A DNA stretch of 42,952 bases from Haloferax prahovense DSM 18310 (GTDB taxonomy: Archaea > Halobacteriota > Halobacteria > Halobacteriales > Haloferacaceae), in the NCBI RefSeq assembly GCF_000336815.1, contig NZ_AOLG01000056.1, positions 232-43,183 on the forward strand. The letters are read 5' to 3'. Both the position numbers and the translations under genes were made by a program. Under the pieces are notes generated by a model. It saw only the letters and a program-made list of their open reading frames with translations, ran no database searches and was not told where the DNA came from. Positions 39,206 through 42,952 of the stretch are shown here, in pieces; the first letter of the stretch is position 1; each line of letters opens with the position of its first letter.

Positions 39206-42070
39206 CTACCCGCCTCTTCCGGTGGCGGAACCGGAGTGCTCGTCGAACAGCGTCGCGAACAGTTTCCGCTGGACGGTCCGCACGTGTTTGTAGAACGCCG
39301 GCGGGGAGATACCGAGTGTCGCGGCGACGTCTTCGCCCGTGTTCTCCCGTGGCGATTCGAAGTAGCCGCTGTAGTAGGCCGTCTGGAGCACCTCGAGCTG
39401 TCGCTCTGTCAGCTTGTCGAGGAACCGCGAGAAGAGGTCGCGCTCGGTCGAGCGGTCGAGCGTCTGTTTGGTGCGGAGTTCGACGCCGGCGAACGCTTCG
39501 TCGACGAGGTGCGTGACGTTCCGAACGTCGATGCTCTCGGGGACGTCGACGACGAGCGTCGTCTCCTCGGGGGTCGCTCGCACCTCGCCGAGGACGGCAC
39601 CGTGGTCCGCAAGCTCCGGTGCGAGAAACGGCTGGGTCAAGCGTAGGCGCAGGACGCCGGCGTCCCCGTCGGTGCTTATCCGTCGTACGTCGGCGACGGC
39701 GACCAGTTCGTCGGCCGCGGCCGCGACGGATTCGACCGCCCCGTCTTCGACGGTGACGAACACGTAGTTTCCTTCGGCGGACTGTTGGACCCCTCCACGG
39801 TAGGTGAGCGTGCACCCCGCGTCGCGGGCGAGTCGCGAGAGGACGAACGTGGGGTCGTCGACGGCGAACCCGACGCGGGTGACGGCCGTGGTGAGCAGTG
39901 CGTTCTTCCGTTCGAGGGCGCTCAGCGCCGACGCGATGGTCTCGCCGAGTTCGGCCAAGACGGCGGTCGCCGTCTCGTCGAAGGCGTCGTGCGTCGTCGC
40001 GTACACCGTCAACACGCCGTGCGAGAGGTCGTTATAGACGAGCGGGATGCTGAGCACCGACAGGTAGTCTCGGGTGAGCGCGCCCTTCCGCCAGGGTTCG
40101 TCCCGGAAACCGGACGCGACGTTGGGAACGGTAGTCACCTCTCCGGTCGCCGCCGTGCGTCCCGCCGGTTCGACCGACGACGCCGCGACTTCGAACGTCG
40201 TGCTGTCGAGATAGCCCCGTTCGTCGCCGGCCCACGCGCGGGGCTCGACAGTCTCGCCGATGGGGTCGACGGAACCGACCCACGCGAACGCGAACCGGTC
40301 GGCGGCGGTCAGTAGCTCGCAGACGGTGTAGTCTATCTCTTCGCGCGTCTGGGCTCCGACGAGCGCTTGGTCGATTTCGCGGATGGTCTCGTTGATTCGG
40401 TTTAGCTCGGTGAGCCGGTCGTTCTGTCGCTGGAGCGTCCGGTCTTGTTCGCGGAGTCGGGATTCGCGCGTGACGCGGTCGAGCGCCGCCTCGGCGGTCA
40501 CCGCGAGCAGGTCGGTCAGTTCCCGCGCCACCGCGTCGAAGGCTCCGACCTCGGTCGAGCCGGCGACGAACACGCCGTGGTCTCCGAGTGGGACGTACGC
40601 GACGCTCCGGAGACCGGTCACGGAGTTCTCCAACCGGTCGGCCTCGTGCACGTCGTCGAAGTACAGCGCACTGTCCTCGACGAAACTGTGGCTCGGGAGC
40701 GTCTCCCCGTCCGCGGGCACTGTCGGGAGCGGGCCGTGGGCCTCGCGCATCGCCGGCGAGTACGCCGCCGGTCTGAGCGCGTTGGCGTCGGCGTCGAAGA
40801 GGTAGACGGCGCTCGCATCGAGCGCGAGCACGCCGGGCGTATCGTCGACGACGCGCTGGGCGATTTGTCGGTGAGTCCCCGTGTAGAGGAACTCGCGAGC
40901 CGTCTCGTGGAGCGTCGTCAGCGCGTCCTCGCGCTGCTTGCGCTTCGTGATGTCGCGGCAACTGAAAAGCAGCGTTCCGTCCCGAATCGAGACCTCACGG
41001 ACGTTGACGAGAAGGGTGTGCTCGCGGCCGGCCTTGTCGGTCACCGTACTCTCGATGTTTTTCAGGACGCCGCGCTCCGCGAGTTCGTCGCGGTCGAAGA
41101 GGTCCTCCCCCAGCAGTTCGTCGATGGGGACCCGTTCGCGCAACTCGTCTGCGGTGTAGCCGAAGATGAAGTGGACGTTTGGACAGACGTAGGTGTAGGC
41201 CCCCGACTCGTCGGTGATGAGGACCGTATCGGTCATGTTGTTGAGCGTGACGCGGTGGAGTTCCTCGGAGCGGCGGAGGTCTCGTTCGAGGGACACCCGC
41301 GCTGTGATGTCGATACCCTCGACCACGACCGACGCGACCTCCCCACGCTCGTCGGTCACGGGGCGGACCGATAGCTCGACGATGCGTCGTCTTCCGGTCT
41401 CCGACGGCTGTGGGACCACCGCGTTCCCGGCCGTCCCTCCGAGCGCGTCCTCGACGAGCCGTCGCACGTCGTCGCTCGTCGGGTCGTCTCCGTTCGACCA
41501 CCACGGAAGTGACCAGAAGGCCCCGCCGACGAGCGGGTCGACGGGCGCGTCGAGGAACTCCCGCGCCGTCCGGTTCGCCCGAGTCAGCGACCCCTCTCCG
41601 TCGAGCACCCACGTCGCCGTCCGTTCGTCGTCGAACATCGCGTCGAACTGCCTGGCGCGTTCGCGCTCGCCGGCCGACTGTCGCGCCGACCGGAGCGCCC
41701 GTCCGGTCCGCGCGAGGAGTGTTTCGACGTCCGGCGAGTCTGCGTCAAGCGCGACGTAGTCAGTCGCGCCCGCACCGAGGACCTCGCTAGCGAGGACGTC
41801 GCTCCCGCCGTCCGCGGCGACGACCACTGGAAGGGTCGCGACCGTCGAGCGAACGTCTGTGAGGAGGTCGACGACGGTCGCGTCCGCGAGGTCGGCGTCG
41901 ACGACGACGCAGTCGACCTCGTCCGCTTCGACTGCGCGGAGTGCCGCCGCCTTCGTCTCGGCTTTCAGTACGGTGACGCCGGGTCGCGAATCGAGTCCCT
42001 CGGCGAACCGCGTCACCCAGTCGCTCTCGCCGACGACCAGCACGCTGCCAGAATCGGAGACACCGGACAT
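39206..42070 (-). CDS. Multi-PAS/GAF regulator with HTH_10 (bacterio-opsin-activator type)
   Basis: This 954-residue regulator begins with a receiver-like domain (VLVVGESDWVTRFAEGLDS to about 125). It keeps the central Asp (CVVVDADLA) but lacks the acidic pair at strand 1 and the conserved Lys, so phosphorylation is doubtful. Then come a PAS domain with ATWVLDGEGSLTRANRTARE (about 145-260), a PAS with VLITDESGAYTYVCPNVHFIFGYT and a VREVSIRDGTLLFSCRDIT ending, and a GAF region (DTPGVLALDASAVYLFD). A second GAF (RFAFAWVGSVDPIGETVEPRAWAG) follows a coiled segment of about 30 residues. A bacterio-opsin-activator-associated domain and an HTH_10 domain close the protein (LTERQLEVLQTAYYSGYFESPRE and LGISPPAFYKHVRTVQRK). 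It is a cytosolic one-component regulator responding to redox, light or small molecules. The ATG at 42070 (MSGVSDSGS) is preferred over 42097. Confidence 0.9.
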   Translation of the reverse strand: MSGVSDSGSVLVVGESDWVTRFAEGLDSRPGVTVLKAETKAAALRAVEADEVDCVVVDADLADATVVDLLTDVRSTVATLPVVVAADGGSDVLASEVLGAGATDYVALDADSPDVETLLARTGRALRSARQSAGERERARQFDAMFDDERTATWVLDGEGSLTRANRTAREFLDAPVDPLVGGAFWSLPWWSNGDDPTSDDVRRLVEDALGGTAGNAVVPQPSETGRRRIVELSVRPVTDERGEVASVVVEGIDITARVSLERDLRRSEELHRVTLNNMTDTVLITDESGAYTYVCPNVHFIFGYTADELRERVPIDELLGEDLFDRDELAERGVLKNIESTVTDKAGREHTLLVNVREVSIRDGTLLFSCRDITKRKQREDALTTLHETAREFLYTGTHRQIAQRVVDDTPGVLALDASAVYLFDADANALRPAAYSPAMREAHGPLPTVPADGETLPSHSFVEDSALYFDDVHEADRLENSVTGLRSVAYVPLGDHGVFVAGSTEVGAFDAVARELTDLLAVTAEAALDRVTRESRLREQDRTLQRQNDRLTELNRINETIREIDQALVGAQTREEIDYTVCELLTAADRFAFAWVGSVDPIGETVEPRAWAGDERGYLDSTTFEVAASSVEPAGRTAATGEVTTVPNVASGFRDEPWRKGALTRDYLSVLSIPLVYNDLSHGVLTVYATTHDAFDETATAVLAELGETIASALSALERKNALLTTAVTRVGFAVDDPTFVLSRLARDAGCTLTYRGGVQQSAEGNYVFVTVEDGAVESVAAAADELVAVADVRRISTDGDAGVLRLRLTQPFLAPELADHGAVLGEVRATPEETTLVVDVPESIDVRNVTHLVDEAFAGVELRTKQTLDRSTERDLFSRFLDKLTERQLEVLQTAYYSGYFESPRENTGEDVAATLGISPPAFYKHVRTVQRKLFATLFDEHSGSATGRGG

Positions 42071-42125
42071 GGCTAGAGACCAAACCCCCGTTGACAAAGG
42101 CGTTCGCTATCTTACCATCGCAACC

Positions 42126-42797
42126 TTGAGTAATTTAGATACCCTCGATTTTCCAAGTTCATCAGATTATGTGGATATTTTGAATATTCTAGATTTGTCA
42201 GGGAATGTGGGTTCTTCCAACTACGCAGGTTGTCCGCGGTCGCTCTCTCCTGTGCACCACGTGGAGTAGCCGGGTTGCTCAAACTATGTGCGTGTCTTCG
42301 ACTATTCAACTAATCCAGATAATTTAGATTGCTCACACGTCGTCACCACCGCACGTTACCGACCTCACAGAGATTCTACGCGAGATGTGGATTATTCAGA
42401 TAACCACGAGAATCTAAGCGACCCACACGACTCGGGTTCGGTGCATATGTGGATAACTGGAACTACGCGGGTAGCCTCGATAACGACGACTTTTCCACTA
42501 GCTGGAGCTCTCAGTACTGCGGTTACGGTGCTCTTTTGACCGTGTCTCTCCGTCGGATGCAAGTGAGACAGCCCGTCTTCGACCGCTCCGAGGGTCGAAC
42601 CAGACACAGTAAATAATCCACCTAATCTAAATTTCTCGGAGTGTGATGCTGTTCTGGGTCGTGCTTCTCGACGGCCATCTTCGCAGTACCGGCATTGTTA
42701 GGATACTGTGAGTATCTTGACGAACCTCCATTACCAGAAGAACCCAGAAAATCTGAATTATCTGAAATATCTGGGTCACCTGAATAGTTCAATTAAT
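42126..42797. repeat. Long degenerate array with 9-bp period
   Basis: From 42126 to 42341 the sequence divides into 24 consecutive 9-mers in constant phase, for example TTAGATACC, TCAGATTAT, GTGGATATT, CTAGATTTG, CCAGATAAT, TTAGATTGC. The same phase returns at 42387 (GTGGATTAT, TCAGATAAC, CACGAGAAT). Shifted by one base it continues at 42449-42529 (GTGGATAAC, TGGAACTAC, GCGGGTAGC, CTCGATAAC). A cleaner block lies at 42717-42797 (CCAGAAAAT, CTGAATTAT, CTGAAATAT, CTGGGTCAC, CTGAATAGT, TCAATTAAT). The consensus is about YYRGATWAT. No gene is supported in this spacer. Frames reading x-D/N-x tripeptides simply reflect the period. It matches the five-unit block at 1352-1396. Confidence 0.65.
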
Positions 42798-42812
42798 ATC
42801 AAATACGCCGCG

Positions 42813-42952
42813 TCAGTTCTCCGGCGCGGGGAGTCTGAGTTCGACCGTCGACCCGCCCTCGGCGCGGTCCAAGATAGACACCTCGCCGTCGAACTGCGTG
42901 ACGAACCAGTGGACGGTCCACAGCCCCATTCCGCTTCCGTGCGTCAGGGGGG
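42813..42952 (-). CDS. C-terminal end of a sensor histidine kinase (cut by window edge)
   Basis: The last 45 codons of a minus-strand gene enter from the right edge and stop at 42815-42813. The peptide contains THGSGMGLWTVHWFV, the G2 box of the HATPase_c ATP-binding domain, then QFDGEVSILDRAEGGSTVEL and LPAPEN at the end. This is the standard C-terminus of haloarchaeal PAS/GAF histidine kinases, which autophosphorylate in response to internal or membrane signals. Sensor domains lie outside the window. The 9-bp array lies immediately downstream of it. Confidence 0.85.
   Translation of the reverse strand, partial: PLTHGSGMGLWTVHWFVTQFDGEVSILDRAEGGSTVELRLPAPEN

Noticed and set aside
42112..42539. 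Frames encoding x-D/N-x tripeptide patterns in the terminal spacer
   Set aside because: The pattern follows from the 9-bp DNA period, is interrupted by in-frame stops and lacks a plausible start or family match.
1..42952. tRNA, rRNA, CRISPR arrays, intact insertion sequences or a replication origin
   Set aside because: No cloverleaf-like cluster, regularly spaced identical repeats, transposase motifs or Orc1/Cdc6 gene was recognised; the 9-bp arrays are too short-period and degenerate for CRISPR.

Overview
The window is haloarchaeal chromosome or megaplasmid DNA. Coding regions are GC-rich and proteins are very acidic. Exported proteins carry Tat signals, often with a lipobox. One surface protein ends in a PGF-CTERM tail, and many genes look leaderless, with a TATA-like box about 25-30 nt before the start codon. 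The short-form malate synthase and HTH_10 (bacterio-opsin-activator type) regulator fit class Halobacteria, probably near Haloferax/Halogeometricum; genus is inference. AT-rich spacers, a decayed aldolase gene and 9-bp-period satellite DNA near both ends suggest an accessory region.

Layout. 1-1.8 kb: the start of a truncated minus-strand gene, a KDPG-aldolase relic and AT-rich repeat DNA. 1.7-2.7 kb: an AEC-family carrier with a possible overlapping leader ORF. 3.6-13.2 kb: a probable catabolic and uptake locus with a cupin, a PEP-hydrolase-family TIM barrel, a Tat lipoprotein propeller, a complete LivFGMH-type ABC transporter with its lipoprotein binding protein, and a Tm-1-like (UPF0261) protein. 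The TIM barrel and Tm-1-like protein are two halves of one protein in other lineages. 13.7-18.9 kb: a 1740-residue secreted protein with a dockerin-like module, two cupredoxin domains, a ThuA domain, a PVC-type dehydrogenase propeller, HEAT-like repeats and three CBM-like modules.

19.0-25.7 kb: a compact two-way gene set (alkaline-phosphatase-like, inositol-1-phosphate-synthase-like, zinc ribbon | TatD-like hydrolase, xylose-isomerase-like TIM barrel, UbiA prenyltransferase, second TIM barrel). It matches the composition of the bacterial ebo/EDB cluster, with an Ino1-type cyclase in place of EboD. This is the best candidate here for an undescribed archaeal system. 26.1-30.9 kb: a five-repeat PGF-CTERM surface protein, a Tat multicopper oxidase that shares the dockerin-like module of the 1740-residue protein, and a YqaA/DedA-like membrane protein.

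31.1-37.6 kb: an FAD/Fe-S 2-hydroxyacid oxidase, a PAS-GAF sensor, an IclR regulator and malate synthase, readable as a glycolate or D-lactate to glyoxylate/malate module. 38.4-42.1 kb: a deaminase, a zinc ribbon and a large PAS/GAF/HTH_10 regulator. 42.1-42.95 kb: a long 9-bp-period array and the C-terminal end of a histidine kinase. No tRNA, rRNA, CRISPR array or intact insertion sequence was recognised.
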